Of a stretch of DNA of 64,000 bases, positions 1 to 8,232 are shown in pieces (positions within the stretch are counted from its first letter, which is position 1; every line of letters begins with the position of its first letter). The stretch comes from Methylophilus medardicus (GTDB taxonomy: Bacteria > Pseudomonadota > Gammaproteobacteria > Burkholderiales > Methylophilaceae). Below the pieces are notes generated by a model that was given only the letters and a program-made list of their open reading frames with translations, was not told where the DNA came from and searched no databases. Location: contig NZ_CP040948.1 of the NCBI RefSeq assembly GCF_006363955.1, forward strand, positions 2,538,981 through 2,602,980. The letters run 5' to 3'. Made by a program: the position numbers and the translations under genes.

Positions 1-1
1 A

Positions 2-259
2 ATTGTCGACCCGACGCCGGTATTGCCGATTCTGGAAGCCTTAAAAAATGATCCAAGTCTGTATGTCAGGCGTAGCGTAGCCAACCACCTTGGCGACATT
101 GCTAAAGACCATCCAGCGCTTGCATTTGCGGTATGTGAGCGCTGGCTTACAGATGCCGACATACACTTGAAATGGGTCATTCGCCATGCCGTGAGGCATC
201 CTGCCAAGCGCGCACATGCGACGGCCATCGCGTTGCGCAAAGCCGCGGGGGCACGATAG
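2..259 (+). CDS. DNA alkylation repair protein, HEAT-repeat type (C-terminal part only)
   Basis: The reading frame is open from the left edge, so only about 85 C-terminal residues are visible. They contain the string YVRRSVANHLGDIAKDHP followed by a helix with HLKWVIRHAVRH. This is typical of the last HEAT-like helices of AlkC/AlkD-type enzymes, which in known members excise 3-methyladenine and related alkylated bases. The catalytic part lies outside the window, so activity cannot be judged. The stop TAG overlaps the GTG start of prmC, suggesting translational coupling. The AlkC rather than AlkD assignment is tentative. Confidence 0.7.
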   Translation: MVDPTPVLPILEALKNDPSLYVRRSVANHLGDIAKDHPALAFAVCERWLTDADIHLKWVIRHAVRHPAKRAHATAIALRKAAGAR

Positions 260-1131
260 TGTCATTGCAAACAGAGCTCATTCAGGTGCAACAGTGGCTA
301 CAAACGGCGCGGCAACAACTTGCGCAGCACGTGCCCGCAGACGAGGCACGCATTGAGGCACAATTACTGCTCATGCATGTGCTCAACGTCAGTCGCGCCT
401 GGCTCATCGCCCATGCGACCGATCACATCGAACCAACACAACTCAGTGTGGTGGCGCATTTATTGCAGCGTCGGTTACAAGGTGAGCCAGTGGCTTATCT
501 TCTGGGCAAGCGAGAGTTTTTTGGCTTAACACTCAAAGTGACCACAGATACGCTTATTCCGCGACCAGACAGCGAAACTCTCGTAGAAGCTGCGCTGCAA
601 AAAATCTGCGCGGGGATGCGCATTTTGGATCTAGGCACCGGCACCGGCGCCATCGCACTCGCGATTGCGAAGCATGCGCCGACGTGTCAGGTGGTGGCCG
701 TGGATGTCTCAGCCCCAGCATTGGCTGTGGCGCAAGAAAATGCGCACTCCCTGCAACTACCTCATGTGCAGTGTTTACACAGCCACTGGTTTGATGCTTT
801 GCCGACAAGCACATTTGACCTGATCGTGAGTAACCCACCCTACATCGAGCACAACGACCCCCATCTGCAACAAGGGGATTTGCGCTTTGAGCCGTTTTCG
901 GCACTGGCCTCGGGAGAGGACGGCTTAACCGCGATCCGGCAGATCATTTCACAGTCGACAGCGCACTTAAATTTGGGAGGCTGGCTACTCCTAGAGCATG
1001 GTTACAACCAAGCGCAAGCCGTTCAACAACTGCTACAGGCGCATGGCTTTACAGACGTTGAGACCCGACACGATTTGGGCAATCAACCGCGAGTGACCCT
1101 CGGTAAACGATCCGCCGCCGAACCAGTATGA
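259..1131 (+). CDS. prmC: Release factor glutamine methyltransferase PrmC (HemK)
   Basis: PrmC methylates the glutamine of the GGQ motif in peptide chain release factors RF1 and RF2, using S-adenosylmethionine in the cytoplasm. The 290-residue protein has the N-terminal helical domain, the SAM-binding DLGTGTG at residues 124-130 and the catalytic NPPY at 192-195. The usual start context is absent. I chose GTG at 259, which overlaps the stop of the upstream repair gene, because it gives the usual family length of about 280. An ATG at 172 would add 29 residues unlike the family and overlap the upstream gene deeply. prfA is not adjacent in this window. Confidence 0.93.
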   Translation: MSLQTELIQVQQWLQTARQQLAQHVPADEARIEAQLLLMHVLNVSRAWLIAHATDHIEPTQLSVVAHLLQRRLQGEPVAYLLGKREFFGLTLKVTTDTLIPRPDSETLVEAALQKICAGMRILDLGTGTGAIALAIAKHAPTCQVVAVDVSAPALAVAQENAHSLQLPHVQCLHSHWFDALPTSTFDLIVSNPPYIEHNDPHLQQGDLRFEPFSALASGEDGLTAIRQIISQSTAHLNLGGWLLLEHGYNQAQAVQQLLQAHGFTDVETRHDLGNQPRVTLGKRSAAEPV

Positions 1132-1173
1132 TTTTTGCTTGAGTCTGCATACACCTAACGCTAGGGAGTTGTA

Positions 1174-1971
1174 ATGCGCGCTATTCCGAATATTAAAGCG
1201 GTGCTGTTCGATCTGGACGGTGTGTTATACATCGGCGATCAAATCATTCCGGGCGCCTTGGAGGCGGTCGCTCAACTCCGCGCAGCAGGAATGGCCGTGC
1301 GGTTTGTCACCAACACCAGCACCTTGTCTTTGCACGCCCTGCAAGCAAAACTGAATGCGCTTGGCTTCAATGTAGTGCCTGAAGAAATCATGAGTGCACC
1401 ACAAGCGACCATTCAATATTTAAAAAGCAAACCGAATCCGGTGTGCAAGTTGTTATTAGCCGAGGATGTGAAAAAAGATTTCGCTTGTTTTGACCAATCT
1501 GACACCGCCGCCAATTATGTGGTGATTGGCGACATTGGTGATGCCTGGTCTTACACATTACTCAATGCGGTATTTCATTGTCTGGTGAACGGCGCACAAC
1601 TCATCGCGATTCATAAAAACCGCTTTTGGCAAACGGATAGCGGGCTACAGATGGATATTGGCGCATTTGTGACGGGGCTAGAGTATGCCAGTAACACCAA
1701 AGCAATGCTGATGGGCAAACCGTCTGCGCACTTCTTTCATCTGGCAGTCGATGCCTTGCAACTGACACCCGCAGAGGTGCTCATGATCGGCGATGATATT
1801 GATGCAGACGTGGGCGGCGCGCAAGCAGCCGGGCTGCATGGCGTGTTAGTCAAAACTGGCAAATTTCGAGAAACCTACACCCGCTTATCCGCCGTTGAGC
1901 CAGATGCGATCATTGCATCGGTGGCTGACCTGCCAGCCTTGCTTGGCTGTTTAAGCACCGCCAATTACTAA
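1174..1971 (+). CDS. HAD-superfamily hydrolase, subfamily IIA (NagD/HDHD2-like)
   Basis: A 265-residue haloacid dehalogenase-like phosphatase. Motif I is DLDGVLY with the nucleophile and acid-base aspartates at residues 13 and 15. Motif II is VTNTS near residue 46. Motif III/IV is MIGDDIDADVGGAQ near residue 205. The large cap insertion between motifs II and III marks the C2-cap IIA subfamily, which includes NagD, 4-nitrophenylphosphatase-like and HDHD2-like enzymes. The physiological substrate cannot be read from sequence. A good ribosome site (AGGGAG) precedes the ATG. It lies between prmC and metX without obvious functional linkage. Confidence 0.85.
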   Translation: MRAIPNIKAVLFDLDGVLYIGDQIIPGALEAVAQLRAAGMAVRFVTNTSTLSLHALQAKLNALGFNVVPEEIMSAPQATIQYLKSKPNPVCKLLLAEDVKKDFACFDQSDTAANYVVIGDIGDAWSYTLLNAVFHCLVNGAQLIAIHKNRFWQTDSGLQMDIGAFVTGLEYASNTKAMLMGKPSAHFFHLAVDALQLTPAEVLMIGDDIDADVGGAQAAGLHGVLVKTGKFRETYTRLSAVEPDAIIASVADLPALLGCLSTANY

Positions 1972-1973
1972 AA

Positions 1974-1998
1974 GCGAGGCAGGCGTGCCCTGTCTCGC
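1974..1998 (+). other. Hairpin between the HAD gene and metX
   Basis: GCGAGGCAGG and CCTGTCTCGC can form a 10-bp stem with one G-U pair and a short CGTGC loop, directly after the HAD stop codon. No T-run follows, so it is either a weak terminator or a transcript-end stabiliser. It occupies much of the 60-bp gap to metX. Confidence 0.4.
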
Positions 1999-2030
1999 CG
2001 TTTAGGCATGCTGCATAGTATAATTAGGGT

Positions 2031-3158
2031 ATGTCTGAATCGAATTCTGTTGGTATCGTTAAAGCGCAAGTCGCGCATTTTACCCAGCCACTGGCCCTGA
2101 AAAGTGGGGCAGTGCTGCCACAATATCATCTGACCTATGAGACCTATGGCGAACTGAACGCGGCCAAAACAAACGCCGTGCTCATTTGTCATGCGCTCTC
2201 TGGTAACCATCATGTCGCCGGCCGCTACACCCCAGAGGATAAGTATCCGGGCTGGTGGGACAACCTGATCGGGCCAGGTAAGCCGCTAGACACTAATAAA
2301 TTTTTTGTGATTGGTCTTAACAATTTGGGCGGCTGTCATGGCAGCAGCGGCCCGTCCAGCGTCAACCCGTTGACCGATAAACCCTACAGCGCCACGTTTC
2401 CAGTCGTCACGGTCGAGGACTGGGTAGAATCTCAAGCCCGCCTGTTAGACCACTTGGGCATTGACCAACTAGCGGCGGTGATCGGCGGCAGCTTGGGTGG
2501 CATGCAAGCATTACAGTGGAACATTGCCTACCCAGAGCGGGTGCGGCACGCATTTGTGATTGCCTCTGCACCCAACTTAACGGCGCAAAACATGGCGTTT
2601 AATGAGGTCGCCCGACAAGCAATTATTACGGATCCCGAATTTTTCGACGGTGATTATTACAATCACGGTACGGTGCCGCGTCGCGGCTTGCGGATTGCGC
2701 GCATGCTTGGCCACATTACTTACCTATCTGATGATGTAATGGGCGAGAAATTTGGTCGCAAATTGCGCCATGGCGATGTGAAATACAGCTTCGACGTCGA
2801 GTTCGAAATGGAATCCTACTTACGCTATCAAGGGGACAAATTTGCTGGCGAATTTGATGCCAACACCTATTTGCGCATGACGCGTGCCCTCGATTACTTT
2901 GATCCAGCGCTAAATTACGGCGGCGACTTAAGCCTCGCACTCAGCCTTGCGCAAGCCAAATTTTTGGTGATTTCATTCACCACTGATTGGCGGTTTTCAC
3001 CGGCGCGCTCGCGTGAAATCGTCAAAGCATTGCTCGACAATGCCTTGCCAGTGAAATACGCCGAGGTCACTTCTGACCATGGCCATGATGCATTTTTGAT
3101 GCACGACCCCTACTATCACGACATCATGCGCGCGTATCTGGAGCAAGTTAAAGTATGA
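2031..3158 (+). CDS. metX: Homoserine O-acyltransferase MetX
   Basis: An alpha/beta-hydrolase-fold enzyme of 375 residues that acylates L-homoserine in the first committed step of methionine synthesis. The nucleophile elbow is GGSLGGMQ with Ser154. TTDWRFSP and the C-terminal DHGHDAFL supply the acidic and histidine members of the triad. Sequence alone does not say whether acetyl-CoA or succinyl-CoA is the donor, since both occur in this family. The last codons overlap metW by the ATGA junction, so the pair is translated as a unit. A TATAAT hexamer at 2019-2024 lies only six bases before the start codon, suggesting a very short or leaderless transcript. Confidence 0.93.
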   Translation: MSESNSVGIVKAQVAHFTQPLALKSGAVLPQYHLTYETYGELNAAKTNAVLICHALSGNHHVAGRYTPEDKYPGWWDNLIGPGKPLDTNKFFVIGLNNLGGCHGSSGPSSVNPLTDKPYSATFPVVTVEDWVESQARLLDHLGIDQLAAVIGGSLGGMQALQWNIAYPERVRHAFVIASAPNLTAQNMAFNEVARQAIITDPEFFDGDYYNHGTVPRRGLRIARMLGHITYLSDDVMGEKFGRKLRHGDVKYSFDVEFEMESYLRYQGDKFAGEFDANTYLRMTRALDYFDPALNYGGDLSLALSLAQAKFLVISFTTDWRFSPARSREIVKALLDNALPVKYAEVTSDHGHDAFLMHDPYYHDIMRAYLEQVKV

Positions 3159-3760
3159 TTAATGCAAAAATTACAAATATTCGTCCAGATTTTGCATTAA
3201 TTACAAACTGGATATCGCCAAAAAGCAAAGTGCTCGATTTGGGTTGCGGCGATGGCACGCTATTGACCCACTTGCACGACACCTTAAAAACGACCGGTTA
3301 CGGTATTGAAAAAGAGGATAGCAATTGGCTGGCCGCGCTCAAAAATGGCGTAGATGTGATTCAAATGAACTTAGAAGAAGGCTTGTCTGGCTTTGAAGAC
3401 CAGTCTTTTGACACCGTGATTTTGTCGCAAACATTGCAAGCCATGCACAATACCGAGAGCATCGTGCACGAAATGTTAAGGGTTGGGCGCGAGGTGATCG
3501 TCACTTTTCCTAATTTTGGCTACTGGCGCAACCGCATGCAGATTACCTTTGGCACCATGCCAGTGTCCAAAAGTTTGCCCTATCAGTGGTACGACACCCC
3601 CAATGTCCACCTGTGCACGATTCACGATTTCGACGCATTTTGTGCACAACATCGCATTCAAGTAATCGAACGCAAAGTCATCACCGGTGGCCAAGATGTG
3701 CATGTGTTGCCCAACTTAATGGGCAACTTAGCTATGTATCGCCTCAAAAGCGAACCTTAA
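3155..3760 (+). CDS. metW: Methionine biosynthesis protein MetW
   Basis: A 201-residue class I methyltransferase-fold protein with [12 protein letters not shown] as the SAM-binding motif I near residue 28. MetW is regularly encoded directly after metX in proteobacteria; in characterised cases it supports the MetX-dependent homoserine acylation step rather than acting as a proven methyltransferase. The ATG overlaps the metX stop by four bases. The stop lies three bases from the stop of the opposing regulator gene, so the two transcripts converge and overlap. Confidence 0.92.
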   Translation: MINAKITNIRPDFALITNWISPKSKVLDLGCGDGTLLTHLHDTLKTTGYGIEKEDSNWLAALKNGVDVIQMNLEEGLSGFEDQSFDTVILSQTLQAMHNTESIVHEMLRVGREVIVTFPNFGYWRNRMQITFGTMPVSKSLPYQWYDTPNVHLCTIHDFDAFCAQHRIQVIERKVITGGQDVHVLPNLMGNLAMYRLKSEP

Positions 3761-5658
3761 TTCAACTCTAAGTCTTTCAAACGGCGATAGAGGGTGTTTC
3801 TGCTCAATCCCAACTGCCTTGCCACCGCCGAAATATTACCGCTGTGTTGACGCATGGCTTGACGAATAGCGGCCTCAGATTGCGACTTCAAACTCTCGTT
3901 CGCCGAAGGCAACGCCGTGGCTGGGGCATGCGCTGGACCATCCCATTCGTCGATAAAGTCTTGGGTGAGATGCTCGCGCCCAATCTCGCCACCATCCGCC
4001 AACGCCACCGCCGTGCGCAATACATTATGCAACTGCCGGATATTGCCCGGCCAGGGATGGCGGGTAAAAATAGCCATCACCGACGCGCTGAGCGTCACCT
4101 GCGGCGCTTGCTCAATCTGAAGAATCATCTGAATCAACCGCGCCAGATCCTGCCGCTGCCGCAAGGCCGGCAATTGCACCGTCAAGCCGTTAATGCGGTA
4201 ATACAAATCGCTACGAAACTCACCCGCCGCGACTTTCTCTTTTAATGCTTGGTTGGTCGCGCTTAACAGCATAAAATTCACAGGAATCGACTTGCTTGAG
4301 CCCAACGGCGTCACGCTTCTGTCTTGCAGCACACGTAACAATCGCGCTTGTAGCGTCAACGGCATATCGCCGATTTCGTCCAGAAACAAGGTACCGCCAT
4401 CAGCTTGTTGAATTTTGCCGATATTGCCTTTTCGCTTGGCACCGGTATAGGCGCCCTCTTCATAGCCAAACAGTTCGGCTTCGATCAACCCTTCTGGCAA
4501 TGCGGCACAATTCACCGCCACAAAAGGCTGCTGCTTGCGCGCACTGGCGTCATGGATCGCGCGTGAAAATAATTCTTTGCCGGCACCGGTCTCACCCAAT
4601 ATCAGTATCGGAATATCGCGATCTAGCACTTGTTTCACTTGCTTAATCGCTAAGCTTAATTGTGGGTCGCCACTATCGAGCATTGCCAAGCTGGCGGCAG
4701 ATTCCCGCGGCTGGTCAAGCACCGGTGTGCGACCAGGGGACGGCGCATGCTTGGCTGAAGCCTTGGCAAACAAGCGGGCACCATTGCGTAACCGTAAAGG
4801 GGATAAAACCGCTGTCGAACCTGCACGTTGCTTAAAAGCCAGCCAAGATTCATCAAAAATGGCTTCAAACGAGGGGCGTCGCGATGACAGTAAATCTTGA
4901 TCTAGCGGCAGACCAAACTGGAATTGGCCGCTGCGATTAATCGCTTGCAGTTGACCTTGCGCATCAAATAGGGCGACGCCCTCCCACAGCGTGCCAATAA
5001 ATTCTGGCCGCGCATGAAAGTGCACGCCAATTTCACCCTCCGCAGTGGCATGAAACAAGCGGTTTTCAACCATTTGTGCGGCCATTTTCACCAGCGCCAG
5101 CGTATGCTGTTGCGGCGCATTTAGGTCGTTAGATACATCCAGCGTGGCCACTAAATGGTTGTTTGCTGCAAAAATGGGCACGGCAGAACAGCTGAGGGAA
5201 CGGTGATAGGCCATGAAGTGCTCAGCGCCTTGCACGCTGATCGGCAATCGCTCGACCAGTGCAGTGCCGATCGCATTGGTACCGCGGTGCTCTTCACTCC
5301 ATGAGGCGCCGGGCAATAGCGAGGCTCTGACCTCGTTGGCATCCACGCCCTCGCCCATCGTGCGCAAAATCACCCCGTCACTGTCTGTCAGAATCACCAA
5401 ACTGCGGGTGTGGGCAATTTGCTCACTGAGCGTGATCATTTCAGGGTCAGCATGCGTCAGCAATAAGCGATTTTTTTCTAGCCGATGTGCCAGCGCTTCT
5501 GCAGTGATGATCTGATCCTCAGCTGGCGCCTGTTCATCTACACCCTTGACCATGCAGCGGCGCCATGAGCGCGCGATGGCCTCGGCAATCGCGCGTTGAT
5601 CATCACGCAAGGCCGCTTGTGGCATTTGGGCGGGAGAGGAAGAATATTGATTGGGCAT
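3757..5658 (-). CDS. Sigma-54-dependent activator, AcoR-like (GAF-AAA-Fis)
   Basis: A 633-residue enhancer-binding protein. The N-terminal region holds a GAF-type sensor with WSEEHRGTNAIGTAL, as in AcoR and other alcohol or acetoin-responsive activators. The central AAA+ domain has Walker A GETGAGKE and the sigma-54 contact loop as GAYTGA, a Phe-to-Tyr variant of GAFTGA. The C-terminus is a Fis-type helix-turn-helix (ISAVARQLGLSRNTLYRRLK). I chose the ATG at 5658; an upstream ATG at 5712 would add 18 residues unlike the family. The gene is divergent from xoxF, which carries a sigma-54 promoter at 5820-5835, so it is the obvious candidate activator. The inducer is unknown and the target is inferred from context. 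Confidence 0.9.
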   Translation of the reverse strand: MPNQYSSSPAQMPQAALRDDQRAIAEAIARSWRRCMVKGVDEQAPAEDQIITAEALAHRLEKNRLLLTHADPEMITLSEQIAHTRSLVILTDSDGVILRTMGEGVDANEVRASLLPGASWSEEHRGTNAIGTALVERLPISVQGAEHFMAYHRSLSCSAVPIFAANNHLVATLDVSNDLNAPQQHTLALVKMAAQMVENRLFHATAEGEIGVHFHARPEFIGTLWEGVALFDAQGQLQAINRSGQFQFGLPLDQDLLSSRRPSFEAIFDESWLAFKQRAGSTAVLSPLRLRNGARLFAKASAKHAPSPGRTPVLDQPRESAASLAMLDSGDPQLSLAIKQVKQVLDRDIPILILGETGAGKELFSRAIHDASARKQQPFVAVNCAALPEGLIEAELFGYEEGAYTGAKRKGNIGKIQQADGGTLFLDEIGDMPLTLQARLLRVLQDRSVTPLGSSKSIPVNFMLLSATNQALKEKVAAGEFRSDLYYRINGLTVQLPALRQRQDLARLIQMILQIEQAPQVTLSASVMAIFTRHPWPGNIRQLHNVLRTAVALADGGEIGREHLTQDFIDEWDGPAHAPATALPSANESLKSQSEAAIRQAMRQHSGNISAVARQLGLSRNTLYRRLKDLELN

Positions 5659-5692
5659 TGAAATCTGTGCACCTGTCACTGAACATTGAACA

Positions 5693-5744
5693 ACTGTACC
5701 AGTATGACACACCCGTGAACACTTTCCGCGACGATGCGCATCGT
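5693..5744. promoter_or_regulatory. Candidate upstream activator sites for the xoxF promoter
   Basis: Two dyads lie 75-125 bp upstream of the sigma-54 promoter, at the distance expected for enhancer-binding proteins: ACTGTACCAGT at 5693-5703 and the perfect palindrome ACGATGCGCATCGT at 5731-5744. Either could be bound by the adjacent AcoR-like protein or take part in its own promoter. This is inferred from symmetry and position only. Confidence 0.35.
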
Positions 5745-5819
5745 GACCAAGCGAGACATACTTTATTAAGCAATTGATTTTAATTCATTTTTTCTAATTT
5801 CCAAAATGGTCTGCGCGGT

Positions 5820-5835
5820 TGGCACGCGGGTTGCA
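5820..5835 (+). promoter_or_regulatory. Sigma-54 promoter of xoxF
   Basis: TGGCACGCGGGTTGCA matches the sigma-54 consensus TGGCAC-N5-TTGCA at every fixed position, with the -24 GG at 5821-5822 and the -12 GC at 5833-5834. It points toward xoxF and predicts a start site near 5846 and an untranslated leader of about 80 bases. The divergently encoded sigma-54 activator supports function. Confidence 0.85.
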
Positions 5836-5926
5836 ATATCAGACCAGGAGTCACAAAAGAAGCCTTTGTGAACCGCTTGCAACACCATACATTCCAGCTT
5901 CACAGCAACCATTTTGGAGGTTATTT

Positions 5927-7795
5927 ATGCAACAACGTATCAAGCTTGCGATCGGCGCATTGCTGATGGGCAGTCTCAGCACCAGCGCATGGGCAAATGC
6001 CGAACTGGACGCATTGATGAAAGACGACAACCAGTGGGTCATGGCGCGTAAAGATTACGCCAATCAAGGCTATAGCCGCTTGTCGCAAATCAACAAAAGC
6101 AACGTCAAGAAATTAAAATTGGCGTGGACTTTTGCCACCGGGGTCAACCGCGGCCACGAAGGGGCGCCGCTGGTGATCGGCAACGTGATGTACATCCACA
6201 CCGCTTTTCCTAACAATGTGTACGCATTGGACTTGGATGACAACCAGAAAATTATGTGGTCCTATTTTCCTAAACAAGACCCAGATGTGCAGTCTGTATT
6301 GTGCTGTGACAACGTCAACAAAGGCTTGGGCTACGGCGATGGCAAAATTCTGCTGCAACAGAATAATGGCGTGTTAGTGGCGCTAGAAGCTAAAACCGGC
6401 GCCAAATTGTGGGACGTGAAAGTCAATGATCCAAAAACCGGCTCAGCCAATACCAACGTTCCGCATGTATTTAAAGACAAAGTGATCACCGGCTGTTCTG
6501 GCGGCGAGTTTGGGGTGCGTTGCCACATCAGTGCTTACAGCATCAAGGATGGTAGCCTGATCTGGAGAGCTTACAGCACAGGCGCTGACAGTGAAGTGAT
6601 GATCGGTAGCGACTTTAACAAAGAAAATCCGCAATACAGCGCGTTGTCTTTGTATGAAGACGTCAATGGCGGCAACAAAATGGGTGGCTCATTCAAAAAT
6701 CTGGACAAAGCACAATTGAAATTCCCAGAAGCCAATCTGGGGGTTCGCACTTGGCTCAAACCACAGCAACAGAAAGACGGTTGGCAAAATGGCGGCGGCC
6801 CGACTTGGGGCTGGTACTCATACGACCCTAAATTAAACCTGATGTATTACGGTACCGGCAACCCAGGCACTTGGAACCCGGACGTTCGCCCAGGGGATAA
6901 CAAGTGGTCGATGACGATTTTTGCACGCGATCTCGACAGCGGCATGGCACGCTGGGGCTACCAGATGACGCCGCATGACGAGTGGGATTACGACGGCATG
7001 AATGAAATCATTCTGTGGGAGGCGAATGGCAAACAATTGGCCTCACACTTTGACCGTAACGGCTTTGGCTATACCTTTGACCGCACCAACGGCACCTTGC
7101 TGGTGGCTGAAAAAATGCATCCGTTTGTCAACTGGGCCAGCAAAATTGATCTGAAAACCGGGATTCCAGTCAAAGATCCCAAGTATTCGACCCACCAGGA
7201 TTACAACGCGAAAGGAGTTTGTCCGTCTGCCTTGGGTGTGAAAGACGAGCAACCAGCGGCTTATTCGCCTAAAAACAAAACCTTCTATGTACCGTTGAAC
7301 CACGTGTGTATGACCTACGAACCGGTGGAGTCTAAGTATGTCGCGGGTCAACCATGGGTTGGTGCGACCTTGACCATGTTTGCCGGTCCAGATGGTGTTA
7401 TGGGCGGATTCATGGCATGGGATGGCCTGAAAGGCAAAACCCAGTGGTACAACAAAGAGAAGTTTTCCGCTTGGGGCGGTGCGCTGGTGACTGCATCTGA
7501 CTTGGTGTTTTACGGCACCCTAGATCGCTGGGTAAAAGCACTCGATGCCAAAACTGGTAAAGAGCTGTGGCGCTTTCAGGTTGGCTCAGGCGTGGTTGGC
7601 AACATGATCACTTATGGGCATAAAGGCAAACAATATGTGGGTGTCTTGTCTGGGATTGGTGGTTGGGCGGGCGTGGCCATGAACTTAGGGCTGACCAACG
7701 ACACTGATGGCTTGGGCGCGGCGGGCGGCTACAAAGAGTTGACCAAGTACAATGCTGCCCCTGGTGGTGGTGGCATGAATGTATTTAGTTTATAA
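5927..7795 (+). CDS. xoxF: Lanthanide-type PQQ methanol dehydrogenase XoxF (XoxF4-like)
   Basis: A periplasmic quinoprotein of 622 residues that oxidises methanol and passes electrons to a cytochrome c. The signal peptide ends near SAWANA. Family marks are the vicinal disulfide CC at residues 126-127, the metal ligand Glu194 (SGGEFGVRCH), Asn312 in GTGNPG, the catalytic Asp354, and tryptophan-docking blades. The motif DEWDYDG has the additional Asp356, two residues after the catalytic Asp; in characterised enzymes this residue marks lanthanide rather than calcium use (MxaF has Ala there). Assignment to clade XoxF4 is by host context. The start at 5927 follows GGAGG; the longer frame from 5819 would begin within the promoter. 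A small cytochrome c gene follows after 13 bp. Confidence 0.93.
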   Translation: MQQRIKLAIGALLMGSLSTSAWANAELDALMKDDNQWVMARKDYANQGYSRLSQINKSNVKKLKLAWTFATGVNRGHEGAPLVIGNVMYIHTAFPNNVYALDLDDNQKIMWSYFPKQDPDVQSVLCCDNVNKGLGYGDGKILLQQNNGVLVALEAKTGAKLWDVKVNDPKTGSANTNVPHVFKDKVITGCSGGEFGVRCHISAYSIKDGSLIWRAYSTGADSEVMIGSDFNKENPQYSALSLYEDVNGGNKMGGSFKNLDKAQLKFPEANLGVRTWLKPQQQKDGWQNGGGPTWGWYSYDPKLNLMYYGTGNPGTWNPDVRPGDNKWSMTIFARDLDSGMARWGYQMTPHDEWDYDGMNEIILWEANGKQLASHFDRNGFGYTFDRTNGTLLVAEKMHPFVNWASKIDLKTGIPVKDPKYSTHQDYNAKGVCPSALGVKDEQPAAYSPKNKTFYVPLNHVCMTYEPVESKYVAGQPWVGATLTMFAGPDGVMGGFMAWDGLKGKTQWYNKEKFSAWGGALVTASDLVFYGTLDRWVKALDAKTGKELWRFQVGSGVVGNMITYGHKGKQYVGVLSGIGGWAGVAMNLGLTNDTDGLGAAGGYKELTKYNAAPGGGGMNVFSL

Positions 7796-7808
7796 GAAAG
7801 GGCAACAC

Positions 7809-8129
7809 ATGCATTTATTTAATCAAACCTTGCTCGCGTCGGTGTTGCTAGCTGGCACTGCCTCAGCCATTGCGGGCAGTGGCGCCGAAGCCCTGGCACA
7901 GAAAAGTGGCTGCTTGCTCTGCCATGGGGTCGATAAAAAAATAATGGGCCCCGCCTACAAGGAAGTCGCTGCGAAATACAAAGGCGACAAAACCGCAGAA
8001 GCCAAACTAATCCAAAAAGTTAAAGCCGGTGGCGGTGGTGTTTGGGGAGAGATGGCCATGCCGCCCAACAGCCCTCAAGTAAAGGACGAAGATATTAAAA
8101 CCATCGTCCAGTGGGTGCTGAGCCTATAG
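7809..8129 (+). CDS. Small periplasmic class I cytochrome c
   Basis: A 106-residue precursor with a signal peptide ending near ASAIA and a mature chain of about 84 residues. The single haem site is CLLCH at residues 35-39 and the likely methionine ligand lies in AMPPNSP. Size and motif spacing fit the cytochrome c551/c552 type, not the larger cytochrome cL (MxaG/XoxG). The start at 7809 is preceded by AAGAAAGGG. Because it follows xoxF closely and a terminator comes next, it is most likely the co-transcribed electron acceptor of the dehydrogenase, or the next carrier toward an oxidase. That role is inferred. Confidence 0.88.
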   Translation: MHLFNQTLLASVLLAGTASAIAGSGAEALAQKSGCLLCHGVDKKIMGPAYKEVAAKYKGDKTAEAKLIQKVKAGGGGVWGEMAMPPNSPQVKDEDIKTIVQWVLSL

Positions 8130-8161
8130 TTTTAGTTGATTAACCATTGATCTCCGAGTGT

Positions 8162-8190
8162 GCCAACCCGCAAGGGTTGGCTTTTTTTTT
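8162..8190 (+). terminator. Rho-independent terminator of the xoxF operon
   Basis: GCCAACCC and GGGTTGGC form an 8-bp stem around GCAA, followed by nine T. It closes the xoxF-cytochrome unit. Confidence 0.9.
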
Positions 8191-8232
8191 GCGGGCCCAC
8201 GACGCCTAGAAAAAAGCGTTTACAATGCGGAC

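Noticed and set aside
1972-2030. A SAM or SAH riboswitch before metX
   Set aside because: Only 59 bases are available and none of the known cores is recognisable.
5927-7795. Calcium-type MxaF
   Set aside because: The residue two after the catalytic Asp is Asp, not Ala, and no mxaJGI genes follow.
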